Shown here piece after piece: positions 15,331 through 24,269 of a stretch of 39,454 nucleotides of DNA (positions are counted from its first letter, which is position 1; each line of letters starts with the position of its first letter). The DNA is taken from contig JALWUJ010000148.1 in NCBI GenBank assembly GCA_027080135.1, positions 1 to 39,454 on the forward strand, read 5' to 3'. A program made the translations under genes and the position numbers. Source of the stretch: Flavobacteriaceae bacterium (GTDB lineage: Bacteria; Bacteroidota; Bacteroidia; Flavobacteriales; Flavobacteriaceae). The notes beneath the pieces were generated by a model that saw only the letters and a program-made list of their open reading frames with translations, did not search any database and had not been told where the DNA came from.

Positions 15331-16481
15331 AACAGTGGATTACTATACTGAAAAGTGAGCTGTCTTTAATTTTTGAAGACAAAAGTATCTTGCTTACTTG
15401 TTTGGTCGCTCCCATATTATATGCCTTTTTTATCGGTTCTATTTACACTGAAAAAGATGTTGCTGAAATCCCAATTGCAGTTGTTGATATGGATCATTCC
15501 AATTTATCAAGAAAAGTTTCTCAGCTGATTAATACTTCAGAAAAAGTAAAAGTGGAAGGACATTATTCTACTATGGAAGATGCGATGTTTCATTTCAATA
15601 ATTTAGAAGTTCAGGGAATTGTTTTATTTCCGAAGGGTTTTCAGAAAAAGACAATGAATTTGGATGGTGCTCACATTGAACTCATCTTAAATAATACTAA
15701 GTTTTTAACTTCCAATGAAATTAATAAATCGGTACAGCAAGTAGTATTGACCGTTGGTGGTGGCGTTAGAATGCAATATTTTATCTCTAATAAAATTCCA
15801 GTTGAAATTGCCAAACAACAAGCACAACCCATACTCCCTGTGGTAAAATCCATCTATAATACGACCAATAATTATGGTGATTATTTATTGCCAATTTTAC
15901 TGATTCTAATCCTTCAACAAACCTTAATTATCAGCTTTGGACAAAGTGTGGTTCACGAATTTAAACACGGAATCTTGCAAGATTTAAACAGTTATTCCTT
16001 CTTCGGATTTATGAAAGTAATTTCGGCTAAAAGTTTTTATTATTTGGTGCTTTACACTTCCTATTTCTTTGTTTTTTACAAATTGATATTTCCGCATTTT
16101 TCATTGACATTTAACGGCTCTATTTTCTTGCATTTGTTCTTAGGATTGTTGTTTGTGACCGTAGTTTTAATTTACACGATTCTGGTCGCTTCGTTTTTCA
16201 AAACCACTATTGGTTGGACCGAAGTTGTGGCGTTTTCCACCTATCCATTATTTTTAGTTTCAGGCTATTCTTGGCCTATCGAGGCGATGCCAAAAGCAAT
16301 GCAATATTTTGCCAACAGCTTGCCTTCTACTCCTTATTTTAGTGTATTTAATTCGTTGGCTACTGAAGGCGCTAAAATGGAACACATCACCAACGGATTT
16401 ATTCATTTGCTGCTTTTGTTATTGGTTGGGTATTTGTTGTTGTTTTTTAGGTTTCGGTATATGAAATTTAAAAAGAATTAA
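15327..16481 (+). CDS. ABC-2 type transporter permease, second subunit
   Basis: A 384-residue paralogue of the preceding permease with the same layout: N-terminal membrane segment (LLTCLVAPILYAFFIGSIY), a periplasmic domain starting IPIAVVDMDHSNLSRKVSQL, and five C-terminal membrane segments with the conserved FLVSGYSWPIEAMPKAMQYF region. It overlaps the first permease by ATGA (15327-15330). Together they probably form a heterodimeric pore, as YbhS and YbhR do. No ATPase gene lies on either side, so the energy subunit must be elsewhere or absent. The substrate is unknown; drugs, lipids or polysaccharide-like molecules are typical of the family. Confidence 0.9.
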   Translation: MKQWITILKSELSLIFEDKSILLTCLVAPILYAFFIGSIYTEKDVAEIPIAVVDMDHSNLSRKVSQLINTSEKVKVEGHYSTMEDAMFHFNNLEVQGIVLFPKGFQKKTMNLDGAHIELILNNTKFLTSNEINKSVQQVVLTVGGGVRMQYFISNKIPVEIAKQQAQPILPVVKSIYNTTNNYGDYLLPILLILILQQTLIISFGQSVVHEFKHGILQDLNSYSFFGFMKVISAKSFYYLVLYTSYFFVFYKLIFPHFSLTFNGSIFLHLFLGLLFVTVVLIYTILVASFFKTTIGWTEVVAFSTYPLFLVSGYSWPIEAMPKAMQYFANSLPSTPYFSVFNSLATEGAKMEHITNGFIHLLLLLLVGYLLLFFRFRYMKFKKN

Positions 16482-16521
16482 AAAATAATTTGTAATTTTA
16501 CCATTCAAAAAATTTCAAAAA

Positions 16522-17373
16522 ATGAAAAAAAATATCACCACTTTATTAGTATTTCTATTTATAGGAATTTCAGCAATAGCCCAAAATTACGACATTATCT
16601 TAAAAACTAATGGCGAAGAAATGGAAGGAAATGTAAAAGCCATAAATGACGATTTTGTTTCTTTTGTTTATAAGAATGAATCGATTGATTACAATGTAAA
16701 AGTAACCGATATTGTAAAAATTAGTTTTGCTTCAGGTAGGGTTCAGTTTTTTAATAAGTTTGATGAGCCCGGAAATTCTAAGAATGCAAGTTTAGAAGAT
16801 CACCATAATAAAGTAGCTATTTTACCTTTCGCTTATATAAAAGATCAACGGGAAGGAGATCGAGTGATGAGCAATAAAATACAACAAGAAACTTTCTCTC
16901 TTTTAAATAAACACCGAGGAGGCTTAACCTACCAAAACCCTAATGACACTAATGCTTTACTAATTAAATCAGGAGTAACAAACAATAATATTCAAGGTTA
17001 TACCATGGGTGAAATTTGTAATATTTTGGGTGTTGAATTTGTGATACAAGGGGTAGTATCAGTTGAAAAGACCAACCAACAAAGTTTTAGTTCTTATTCA
17101 GAAACCACTAAAAACAAAGGAAATAATAAAGCATATATAGATAGTAAAGGTCATTTAGTTGGAAACCCAATGAACGACGGAAAGTCCCAATCGTATGGCT
17201 CTTCTTCTTCAACTAATGTTCAAAATTATGCAACTTCAATGACTATAAATATTTATAATGACAAAGGGAATAGCATCTACAGTCAAGACCATACCTCGTT
17301 TTGGAATACACAAGATGCTTATAAAATTACCTTAAAATATTTAGCAAAGAGAATGCCTCTTTATAAAAAGTAA
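16522..17373 (+). CDS. secreted protein with CsgG-like domain, function unknown
   Basis: A 283-residue protein with a signal peptide (MKKNITTLLVFLFIGISAIAQ). Residues 22-75 form a small beta domain (YDIILKTNGEEMEGNVKAIN ... VKISFASGRVQFF), seen at the front of many Bacteroidota exported proteins. From KVAILPFAYIKD (near 98) onward, the order of strand, then IQQETFSLLNKHRGGLTYQN, then ICNILGVEFVIQGVVSVE, recalls the CsgG/LpoB-like fold, in which a new name-giving strand opens after a short helical segment. A Ser/Asn-rich linker (about 190-235) precedes a C-terminal strand-helix pair. There is no lipobox cysteine. It follows the exporter by 40 bases, but a functional link is only suggested by position. 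Confidence 0.6.
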   Translation: MKKNITTLLVFLFIGISAIAQNYDIILKTNGEEMEGNVKAINDDFVSFVYKNESIDYNVKVTDIVKISFASGRVQFFNKFDEPGNSKNASLEDHHNKVAILPFAYIKDQREGDRVMSNKIQQETFSLLNKHRGGLTYQNPNDTNALLIKSGVTNNNIQGYTMGEICNILGVEFVIQGVVSVEKTNQQSFSSYSETTKNKGNNKAYIDSKGHLVGNPMNDGKSQSYGSSSSTNVQNYATSMTINIYNDKGNSIYSQDHTSFWNTQDAYKITLKYLAKRMPLYKK

Positions 17374-17480
17374 ATAATACAACGTGTGGCTATACGATGT
17401 ATGACATACAATTGTTTTAACTAAAATTTTGGTATTCTATATCCTAGCCTAAAGAGAGCAAGGAGTTTGTTACCTTTATA

Positions 17481-18968
17481 TTATTCCACTACTTTAAAAG
17501 ATTCAATAGCATCGTTGGGTGAAATTATTGAATAATCTTGCCAAAAAGTGGGGTCATATTGCGATAAATACGTAGCGATTACTTCTGTATTTTCAGTGAC
17601 ATTTTCATACTCGTTATTAGAGATAGCTTTCGATTCAAAAACCACTAATTCGTACTTTATTACTTGATTCATTCTTATATCTAAAGCTAAAGAAAGCTCG
17701 TTCTGTTTCCTTCTTCCTTTTACATGTTTATTTTTTTCAATTACTTTTAAAGGTCGGTCTAAGCCCATATAACTTCCATCTTCCAATTCTAAATATTTTG
17801 GACTGTAGGCTCCGTTTTTATCTTTTCCGAAGAGCATTTTTCCACGATATACATTATTGCGATAAGTAATTCCTAAAAGTCCGAACTTTTTAAGAGGTCT
17901 TACATTTTGAAAATCCATCCGAACGATAGCAAAATCTTGTGTGTTTACATAAATTGTCCCTTTAAAATCCTTACTTCCTTTTGGTGTAAAAGGAAGGATA
18001 TAAACCGTCATTCCATCGATTACCGTATAGTTTTCTAATACAAAATTATAACGGCTCGATTTATCTAGAACATCAATTTTGGTGTCTTCCTGAAAAAAAA
18101 GTTGCTCATAAAGTTCGGATATTCTGTTTTTTATTTGCTCCTGAAAATATTGGTTTCCTGTTCCAGATCGTTTTTCATACTCGGCTTTGGCTTCTTCATT
18201 TTCTTTAATGATAGAATCCACTTGCATTTTGGTGCTAAATATTCCAGATTTAATTTTTATGTAAGAATCTTTTTTTACGTTTTCATTAAAAATACGTTCC
18301 ATTTCGTTGCCAAGTCCTTCTGCAGAAAGATCCTTTTTTTTATCATATAATTCGGCTGCTTTGGTAACATATAATTTATGTTTGGTGTAATCGCCATAAA
18401 AATCACCTACAACTTCCTTATAATATGAAGACTTTTTAGGAATTATTCTAGAAACACTATCTACAAACTTTTTGTTGAGTTCTTCAATGGAAGATTTTTT
18501 AAAACCAAAATCCATTTTCTTAACCCTAGTAATATCCGATTGACGAAAGAAAATCTTTTTCTTAGAAAGGTTTACTTGGTAATTTTTATCTAGGTTTTCT
18601 TTTACTCTTTCTATTATTTCTTTAGCAGTTAAAACTTCGGTAGTTAAAAAAACTTGCTTTAATTCGAATATTTTAGGAGTTAATAATATCTCTAAACTAT
18701 CTTGTGGTTCCAAAAAAACTCCCTTGGTTTCATAGCCCATATAGGAGACATAAATAGAATCTTTTGGCTGCTTAACTTGTTCTAACAGAAAGCTAAATTC
18801 TCCTTCTTCATTAGAAATGATTCCTTGATTTTCACCTGTTTCAATAGTTGCATAAGCAATAGGTTCGCCTGTTTTTTCATCAATTACTTTTGCTGAAAAG
18901 GACTGGGCAGTTATTTCAGAAAGAATAAAAAAACTCAAAAGGGTTAGTGTAAATTTTAAAGCTTTCAT
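17481..18968 (-). CDS. exported protein with CarboxypepD_reg-like domain
   Basis: A 495-residue protein with a signal peptide (MKALKFTLTLLSFFILSEITAQ), then a carboxypeptidase-regulatory-like beta sandwich at about 23-105. The typical signs are SAKVIDEKTGEPIAYATIET, GIISNEEGEFSF and a DSIYVSYMGYETK strand. A long helical and then beta region follows (TAKEIIERVKENLDKNYQVN near 115-135, FKGTIYVNTQDFAIVRMDFQ near 340-360). This architecture is common in Bacteroidota outer-membrane-associated proteins of unknown role; a complete TonB-type barrel is not present. It is transcribed towards the CsgG-like gene, with a 107-base gap between the converging genes in which I see no clear terminator. Confidence 0.75.
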   Translation of the reverse strand: MKALKFTLTLLSFFILSEITAQSFSAKVIDEKTGEPIAYATIETGENQGIISNEEGEFSFLLEQVKQPKDSIYVSYMGYETKGVFLEPQDSLEILLTPKIFELKQVFLTTEVLTAKEIIERVKENLDKNYQVNLSKKKIFFRQSDITRVKKMDFGFKKSSIEELNKKFVDSVSRIIPKKSSYYKEVVGDFYGDYTKHKLYVTKAAELYDKKKDLSAEGLGNEMERIFNENVKKDSYIKIKSGIFSTKMQVDSIIKENEEAKAEYEKRSGTGNQYFQEQIKNRISELYEQLFFQEDTKIDVLDKSSRYNFVLENYTVIDGMTVYILPFTPKGSKDFKGTIYVNTQDFAIVRMDFQNVRPLKKFGLLGITYRNNVYRGKMLFGKDKNGAYSPKYLELEDGSYMGLDRPLKVIEKNKHVKGRRKQNELSLALDIRMNQVIKYELVVFESKAISNNEYENVTENTEVIATYLSQYDPTFWQDYSIISPNDAIESFKVVE

Positions 18969-19053
18969 ATAAAATTTATTGGTTATTTATATAGACGCAA
19001 ACTTTAAATATAGGGTTGCTTCTTACAACTTAGACGAGATAAATCGAGTTCTG

Positions 19054-19206
19054 TTACTTTTCAGGATTATTATCTTGATTTTCTTCTTGCCTCAACTTCT
19101 CTTTATCTTCTTTTGTAGGGGACATTTTATACATTAAATAGCCAAAACCAACCACCAAATGTAAAATAATAATTGTAATAACTGTGTAAAACCAAAAATC
19201 TGACAT
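19054..19206 (-). CDS. 50-residue single-pass membrane protein
   Basis: A short reading frame (51 codons with the stop) encodes MSDFWFYTVITIIILHLVVG, continuing FGYLMYKMSPTKEDKEKLRQ and EENQDNNPEK. A membrane helix spans about residues 6-25, followed by a strongly charged cytoplasmic-type tail. An exact -7 box (TAGTTTTG) sits 19 bases upstream of the ATG, and the codon choice fits the neighbours, so I regard it as a real gene. Sequences of this kind are common as conserved small hypothetical proteins in Flavobacteriia. No function is known; small membrane subunits of respiratory or transport complexes have this shape. It is divergent from the acyl-ACP desaturase gene. Confidence 0.72.
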   Translation of the reverse strand: MSDFWFYTVITIIILHLVVGFGYLMYKMSPTKEDKEKLRQEENQDNNPEK

Positions 19207-19225
19207 CGTTTTAAAGTTTATTACA

Positions 19226-19233
19226 CAAAACTA
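19226..19233 (-). promoter_or_regulatory. -7 promoter box of the small membrane protein
   Basis: The minus strand reads TAGTTTTG, an exact TAnnTTTG match, ending 19 bases before the ATG at 19206. A -33 TTTG at standard distance is not seen. Confidence 0.45.
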
Positions 19234-19337
19234 CACATTAACATGAACCTATGGTAATTAATAGATTTTAAATGAATGAAAAGTAAAATTTATAACCTAG
19301 AGTTGGATACTCTTCAATAAATTCGTAAAAAAAAGCT

Positions 19338-20354
19338 ATGGCAATTTCAAACATTCGGAAAGAAGTAATGAAAACTTTGGAAAAAGATGTGGATTATTTT
19401 CAAGATAATTACCTCATCGAACCTGAAAAAATATGGCAACCTTCCGATTTTTTACCAGATCCTCAAGAGGCTAATTTTTTAACCGAAATTGAAGAAATTA
19501 GAGAGCTTTCCAAAGAATTAAACGATGATTTTTGGGTTTCACTTGTAGGCGACATGATTACCGAAGAAGCCTTACCAACCTACGAATCTTGGTTGATGGA
19601 TTTAGACGGAGTAACGCAACACAGTGAAGATGGCGGTGATAATGGTTGGGCAAAATGGATACGAAAATGGACTGCCGAAGAAAACCGCCACGGGGATGTT
19701 TTAAACAAATATATTTATCTATCGGGACGAGTAAATATGCGAGAAGTTGAAATTACAACTCAACATCTTATTGCAGACGGATTTGATATTGGAACCGCAA
19801 AAGATCCTTATAAAAACTTTGTTTATACCAGTTTTCAAGAATTAGCCACTTATGTTTCGCATATAAACGTTTCAAAATCGGCTAGAAAAGCAGGGATGAA
19901 ATCGCTTTCTAAAATGTGTAGAATTATTGCAGGAGATGAAATGCGACATCATAAAGCATATTCAGAATTTGTAAAACGAATTTTTGAAATCGATCCCAGC
20001 GAAATGATGCTGAGTTACCTACATATGATGAAACATAAAATTACCATGCCAGCGATGCATTTACGGGAATCCTTTGGAACAAAAGGCTCCCTATTCGATG
20101 AATTTTCAAACGCTGCCCAACGAGCTGGTGTTTACACTAGTTTTGATTATGTTGCCATTATGGAAAAACTAAATCTTGCTTGGGATTTAGAAAACATCAC
20201 AGGATTAAACGATCAAGCTGAAAAAGCCAGAGATTATTTAGTAAAACTTCCTGAAAGAATGGCTAGAATTGCAGAACGTATTGTCATCCCAAATGAAGAA
20301 TATAAGTTTAAGTGGATGCAAGAAAGTGTAAAAAAAGCTTTTGTTACCATCTAA
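19338..20354 (+). CDS. acyl-ACP desaturase (diiron)
   Basis: A 338-residue soluble desaturase of the stearoyl-ACP type, which introduces a cis double bond into an ACP-bound acyl chain and so sets membrane fluidity. The diiron ligands are visible in two ExxRH-type motifs, EENRHG (114-119) and DEMRHH (200-205), with further acidic ligands in ITEEALP (Glu77) and TSFQE (Glu168). The WAKWIRKWTAEENRHGD helix is diagnostic. The length is close to plant and mycobacterial relatives. The ATG at 19338 is the first codon after an in-frame gap and gives a natural N-terminus. It stands alone between a divergent small gene and a broken surface-protein gene. Confidence 0.92.
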   Translation: MAISNIRKEVMKTLEKDVDYFQDNYLIEPEKIWQPSDFLPDPQEANFLTEIEEIRELSKELNDDFWVSLVGDMITEEALPTYESWLMDLDGVTQHSEDGGDNGWAKWIRKWTAEENRHGDVLNKYIYLSGRVNMREVEITTQHLIADGFDIGTAKDPYKNFVYTSFQELATYVSHINVSKSARKAGMKSLSKMCRIIAGDEMRHHKAYSEFVKRIFEIDPSEMMLSYLHMMKHKITMPAMHLRESFGTKGSLFDEFSNAAQRAGVYTSFDYVAIMEKLNLAWDLENITGLNDQAEKARDYLVKLPERMARIAERIVIPNEEYKFKWMQESVKKAFVTI

Positions 20355-20359
20355 AGTTT

Positions 20360-20394
20360 ACCCTTAGAAATTTAAGGGTTACCCCCTATTTTTA
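20360..20394 (+). terminator. possible terminator after the desaturase gene
   Basis: ACCCTTA (20360-20366) and TAAGGGT (20373-20379) form a perfect 7-base stem with a 6-base loop just after the desaturase stop. A short T run (TATTTTTAA, from about 20388) follows after TACCCCC. The stem is short and the T run is displaced, so confidence is moderate. Confidence 0.45.
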
Positions 20395-20405
20395 ATAGCT
20401 GTATT

Positions 20406-20438
20406 AATTAGTATGTTTGTTGAACAAACTCACTAATT
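20406..20438. promoter_or_regulatory. 33-base dyad-symmetric site
   Basis: The region has the form AATTAGT-AT-GTTTGTTG, then AACAAAC-TC-ACTAATT: two perfect 7-base inverted pairs around one central base, separated by a 2-base mismatch. It lies about 100 bases before the broken surface-protein gene. It could be an operator for a dimeric regulator or a second hairpin terminator for the desaturase; no T run follows it directly. Confidence 0.5.
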
Positions 20439-20539
20439 ATGAGATACTTATTGTTTGTTTACAAAAATAGGTTCAAATATTTTACATCTATTGTTATTTT
20501 GCTAGAATAAGAAACTTGTATTGGTTAAAATAATTTGAT

Positions 20540-21181
20540 ATGAAAAATTTTATCCTCTTATTCTTTTTGTTTAAACTTAGTGTTGGCTTTTCACAAAATG
20601 CTACTATTTCGGGTATAGATACTGGTTCGGTAATAGAAGATAATCTTCCGGTTGATGCATCTGGCACTTTAACCATAACCGACCCTGACGGTCCCACAGA
20701 AGAAAGTTTTGTGACACAAACGAATACTCCTGGTACTTATGGAACTTTTTCACTAGATGTAGCTGGGGCTTGGACTTATGCAGGAAATAATAATACTATG
20801 CAACAATTAGCCCAAGGTATGACAATTGATGATATTTTTGTAGTTTTCTCTTTTGATGGAACTACCCATAATGTTACTATTACCATTACAGGCACCAATG
20901 ACGCACCTATAATATTCGAAGCTCTTGATCTTTTTGCAGTAGAAGATGGATCAACAGTATCTGGAACAGTAACACCTATAGATTTTGATATAAATGATAC
21001 CTTTACATTTTTAGCATCTCAACCTGTCGAAGGTTCTGTAAGCATAGATAACAACACAGGAACATATTTTTTTAACCCAGACAATGGTTTTCAGTATTTA
21101 TCTGTAGGTGAAACAAATAATGTCACTTTTGATGTATCTGTTATGGACAATAATGGCGCTTCTGATATGGTTCACCACTAG
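20540..21181 (+). CDS. truncated VCBS-repeat surface protein, N-terminal fragment
   Basis: A 213-residue frame with a signal peptide (MKNFILLFFLFKLSVGFSQ) and two VCBS-type domains. The first (about 25-125) shows SGTLTITDPDGPTEESF, TPGTYGTFSLDVAGAWTYA and ITITGTNDAP; the second (126-210) is cadherin-like and ends NNGASDM. VCBS domains build bacterial adhesins. The frame then reads VHH and stops at 21179-21181, where family members continue with further strands. The DNA after the stop encodes, one frame over, the end of a beta-helix surface protein with a T9SS sorting domain. The fragment has no sorting domain of its own, so even if made it should not be exported across the outer membrane. I take it as the front of a gene damaged by deletion or frameshift. 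Confidence 0.7.
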   Translation: MKNFILLFFLFKLSVGFSQNATISGIDTGSVIEDNLPVDASGTLTITDPDGPTEESFVTQTNTPGTYGTFSLDVAGAWTYAGNNNTMQQLAQGMTIDDIFVVFSFDGTTHNVTITITGTNDAPIIFEALDLFAVEDGSTVSGTVTPIDFDINDTFTFLASQPVEGSVSIDNNTGTYFFNPDNGFQYLSVGETNNVTFDVSVMDNNGASDMVHH

Positions 21182-23076
21182 GTTTTACCCAACTCACCTC
21201 AGACCCCTTTTTAAACAGTGCAAACCCTGAAGGTTCAGATAATATTTTGGGTACCTCAGATGACGGCTTATACCCTGCTTTTGGCAGTGTGTTAATAGGA
21301 GCTGGTGATAATACCTTTAACACCCAACCTACTGATATTGTTGGCAACCCACGTATTTATGGTAGTACGATAGATGTAGGTGCTTATGAGACTCAAACTT
21401 GTTTAAATACCAGCCAATTTACCGATTCGGGCTGGTCCAATGGCATCCCCACAGATAGAGATACCCAAGCTATTTTTAGTACAGATTATACCACCAGTGC
21501 AGGAAATATTACTGCCTGCGAATGTAACGTACAAGCAGGAAACACCGTAACCGTAGAAGCAGGAGGTTACCTAGACATCCAAGGAAACATCTTAGTAGAT
21601 GGTAATTTAATAGTAGATCACGAAGGATCTGTAGTACAAACTAGTGATGCCGCCACCGTAACCAACAACGGAAGCATTCAAGTTATTAAAACTACTCCTG
21701 TTGCAACTGGAAATTCGTTTAGTATTTTAGGAAGCCCCATGTCGGGTACCACACGAGATGGTACTTTTGTAGATAATAATGTGGTAATGAGGCACGATAC
21801 TAATTTGTTTAATCTAGACCCAACCGTTACCGTAGTTAATATGGGAGCTGAACATTTTGCTGATACCGAAGGTGATAATTGGTTGTTTCTTACAGGATCC
21901 GAAAACATCAATCCCTCGCAAGGTTATTTGGTAGGTCCAACTACCGCGAGTGTTGGTAGTGGATTTTATAATTTAAATTATAGCCAAGGAACCTTAAACA
22001 ATGGTATTTACAATTATGATGTTGTCTATAATAATATAGGAACTACTTCAGAAAACAGAAGTAACAGCCCAAATATTATTAGTAATCCCTATGCTTCGGC
22101 TATCGATGCAGATATTTTTCTTAACGATAACAACCTAATTAACGAGGTGTATTTCTGGGAACATCTTACCCCTCCTAACAGTAGTTACCCTGGATATCGT
22201 TCCGAGAATTGGAGTATGGGAGATATTTCTTTGTACAACTTATCGGGGGGTGTGGCTGCTCCAAATGGTGGTGTAGCTCCCACCCAATTTATACCTTCTG
22301 GGCAAGGTTTTGGTGTAAAAGTTAACAACCTTGGAACCATTACTTTTAACAATGCCATGCGAGTAACAGGAAATAATACTGGCTACCGAAGCCCTGAAAA
22401 CACCAACAAAATTTATTTAAAAGTTAACAACGAAACGTATAATTTAAAGAGTACGATGTTGGTGAATTTTAACCCATTAGCTTCCGATGGATTTGAACCT
22501 GCTTACGATAGCAACCGATTAGCAACACCCGTTTCAATTTATTCGGTTGTTGATGATAAAGAACTTGCTATACAAGGTCGTTCGGTCTTTACCACCCAGC
22601 AAGTGGTTCCTTTAGGTTTTAGAACAATGGTGGAAGAAGAACAGACTTACACTATCTCTTTAGGAGAAATTGAAGGTGAAAATATTTTAGATGCAAACGT
22701 TTATTTAGAAGACAACTTGCTACATACCGTAACCAATCTTTCTGAAGAAAATTACACATTCACCTCCAACGAAAGCAACCAAAAAGATCGTTTTGTTTTA
22801 GTTTTTACTGAAAAAGTTTTAGGTACAAACAATGTTGCTTTATCTAATATTTCGATATATCCAAATCCGACAAAAGATGTACTTTATTTTGTTTCACCAA
22901 ATTCTAAAATTATTGGAATTGAGATTAACGACTTAAGAGGAAGAATAATTAACAAGATGACAGTTTTTTTTCAAAATCAATTTAAAATAGAAACTAGTCA
23001 ACTTAACTCAGCGGTCTATTTTGTAAAAATAAAAACAACTAAAGGAAGCATAACTAAAAAGATTGTTAAGGAGTAA
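21166..23076 (+). pseudogene. C-terminal remainder of T9SS-exported surface protein (out of frame, no start)
   Basis: This frame opens after a stop at 21163 and has no credible start: a TTG at 21247 falls inside a conserved domain. It begins YGSPLGFTQLTSDPFLNSAN, then GSDNILGTSDDGL, SVLIGAGDNTFN and DIVGNPRIYGSTIDVGAYET, which is the end of a choice-of-anchor-Q type right-handed beta-helix. A large beta-rich region follows, with GSPMSGTTRDG and SNPYASAIDADIF segments typical of Flavobacteriia secreted proteins. The last 75 residues are a T9SS type A sorting domain (NISIYPNPTKDVLYFVSPNS, NDLRGRIINK, AVYFVKIKTTKGSITKKIVK). Together with the upstream VCBS fragment it looks like one long gene that lost its middle and its frame near 21168. 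An assembly error is the other explanation. Confidence 0.7.
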
Positions 23077-23153
23077 CTAATTTTTTAAAGTAGAAATCTT
23101 TCACATTAAATTTGATTCAAAAAAAATCAAAAACAAATTTTTAATAATAAGAC

Positions 23154-23200
23154 AGAACCGAAGTTAAAAATTATATTATAAACTTCGGTTCTTTCTTTGC
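23154..23200. terminator. hairpin terminator between surface-protein remnant and sprF
   Basis: AGAACCGAAGTT (23154-23165) and AACTTCGGTTCT (23181-23192) form a perfect 12-base stem around a 15-base A/T loop. A T-rich run follows on the plus strand, and A/T-rich sequence follows on the minus strand. It lies between two converging genes and probably ends transcription of both, including the long spr operon. Confidence 0.8.
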
Positions 23201-23236
23201 TATTTTTCTTTTTCATAAAAACAAAAAACAAGCAGA

Positions 23237-24223
23237 TTATCGGTAGAGTTTACTATTCATATTGTTTTTACCTTTTGTACACGGACAATCACTTAAACTT
23301 TGCAACAAGTCAAAACCAATAGTAATAGCATGTGTTCCAGAATTATAGGTAGTTAAATCGTTAAGTGTTACTTGATAGGCATAAGCTACATAGAAAAATG
23401 ATTTTTTAATACCAGCCATAGGCCCAATATTTAGGGGCTGCATAATTTGGTCGTTTAAAAAGCGATAGGAAGCTCCTATCCAAAAGAAATCGTTTTTTCT
23501 GTTATATCTTTTATATTTAAAATTTAAATCGGTGCTAGACCTTCCATCACTGGTAAATAGCTGAACAAAAACAGAAGGTTCAAAAGCAGAGTTCCCCGAT
23601 CTATTAATAGTATATCCAGAATAAAATTGAAGGTTTAATAATGAATTTGGCTCTTGAATAGCAAAATCGTTGGTATCTTTTGATAGTAAGTTGTTAGCAT
23701 TTACACTCAACCAAAAATCTTTAATTCTGTATAGGGCTCCAATATCAAAATTATGGTTTATAATTGATCGGTCATCGGTTACAATAGGATCTATAGAAGG
23801 GTTTTCATAAGTAGTTTCAAAATTTTCAATAGCAATTCTAAACGAATTAACGTTATAAGATATACCTAAAGATAAATATTGTTCAGAAGTATAATCTAAA
23901 ATTAAATGGTGTGCAAACGAAAATTTTAATCCTTTTTGCTCGGTATTTCCATTTCGGTCGTTATAAGCCGAAACTCCAGCTCCTGAACGACTAGCAATTC
24001 TAATGTCTGAATATAAAGCTTGATTTTGTGGTGCATCTTTAATTCCCACCCATTGGGTTAACCCATTAATTCTTGTTCTAAAGTTATTACCAATTCCGGC
24101 AAAAGTTGGAGAAACTACAAAATCGTTATCTGCCAAATATTGGGTAAATACTGGCAGGTTAAGTTCTTGACCATAGCTTTGAAAAGCAATTATTATGAGC
24201 AAATATTTTAGTGTGTTTTTCAT
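23237..24223 (-). CDS. sprF: PorP/SprF family type IX secretion membrane protein (SprF)
   Basis: A 328-residue outer-membrane protein with a signal peptide (MKNTLKYLLIIIAFQSYGQ) and the PorP/SprF hallmarks: LPVFTQYLADNDFVVSPTFA at the start of the mature part, GLTQWVGIKDAPQNQALYSD, and barrel strands up to GTHAITIGFDLL. Members pair with a specific T9SS type B cargo; in Flavobacterium johnsoniae SprF is needed to place SprB on the surface. Here it follows the SprB-like giant by 46 bases and is the last gene before a strong terminator. The C-terminal LSDCPCTKGKNNMNSKLYR tail is short. The symbol rests on gene order as well as family. Confidence 0.88.
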   Translation of the reverse strand: MKNTLKYLLIIIAFQSYGQELNLPVFTQYLADNDFVVSPTFAGIGNNFRTRINGLTQWVGIKDAPQNQALYSDIRIASRSGAGVSAYNDRNGNTEQKGLKFSFAHHLILDYTSEQYLSLGISYNVNSFRIAIENFETTYENPSIDPIVTDDRSIINHNFDIGALYRIKDFWLSVNANNLLSKDTNDFAIQEPNSLLNLQFYSGYTINRSGNSAFEPSVFVQLFTSDGRSSTDLNFKYKRYNRKNDFFWIGASYRFLNDQIMQPLNIGPMAGIKKSFFYVAYAYQVTLNDLTTYNSGTHAITIGFDLLQSLSDCPCTKGKNNMNSKLYR

Positions 24224-24269
24224 AAGAATAAATTTAGGGTAACGGTTAAGTTCAAGAGTTTACTGGCAA

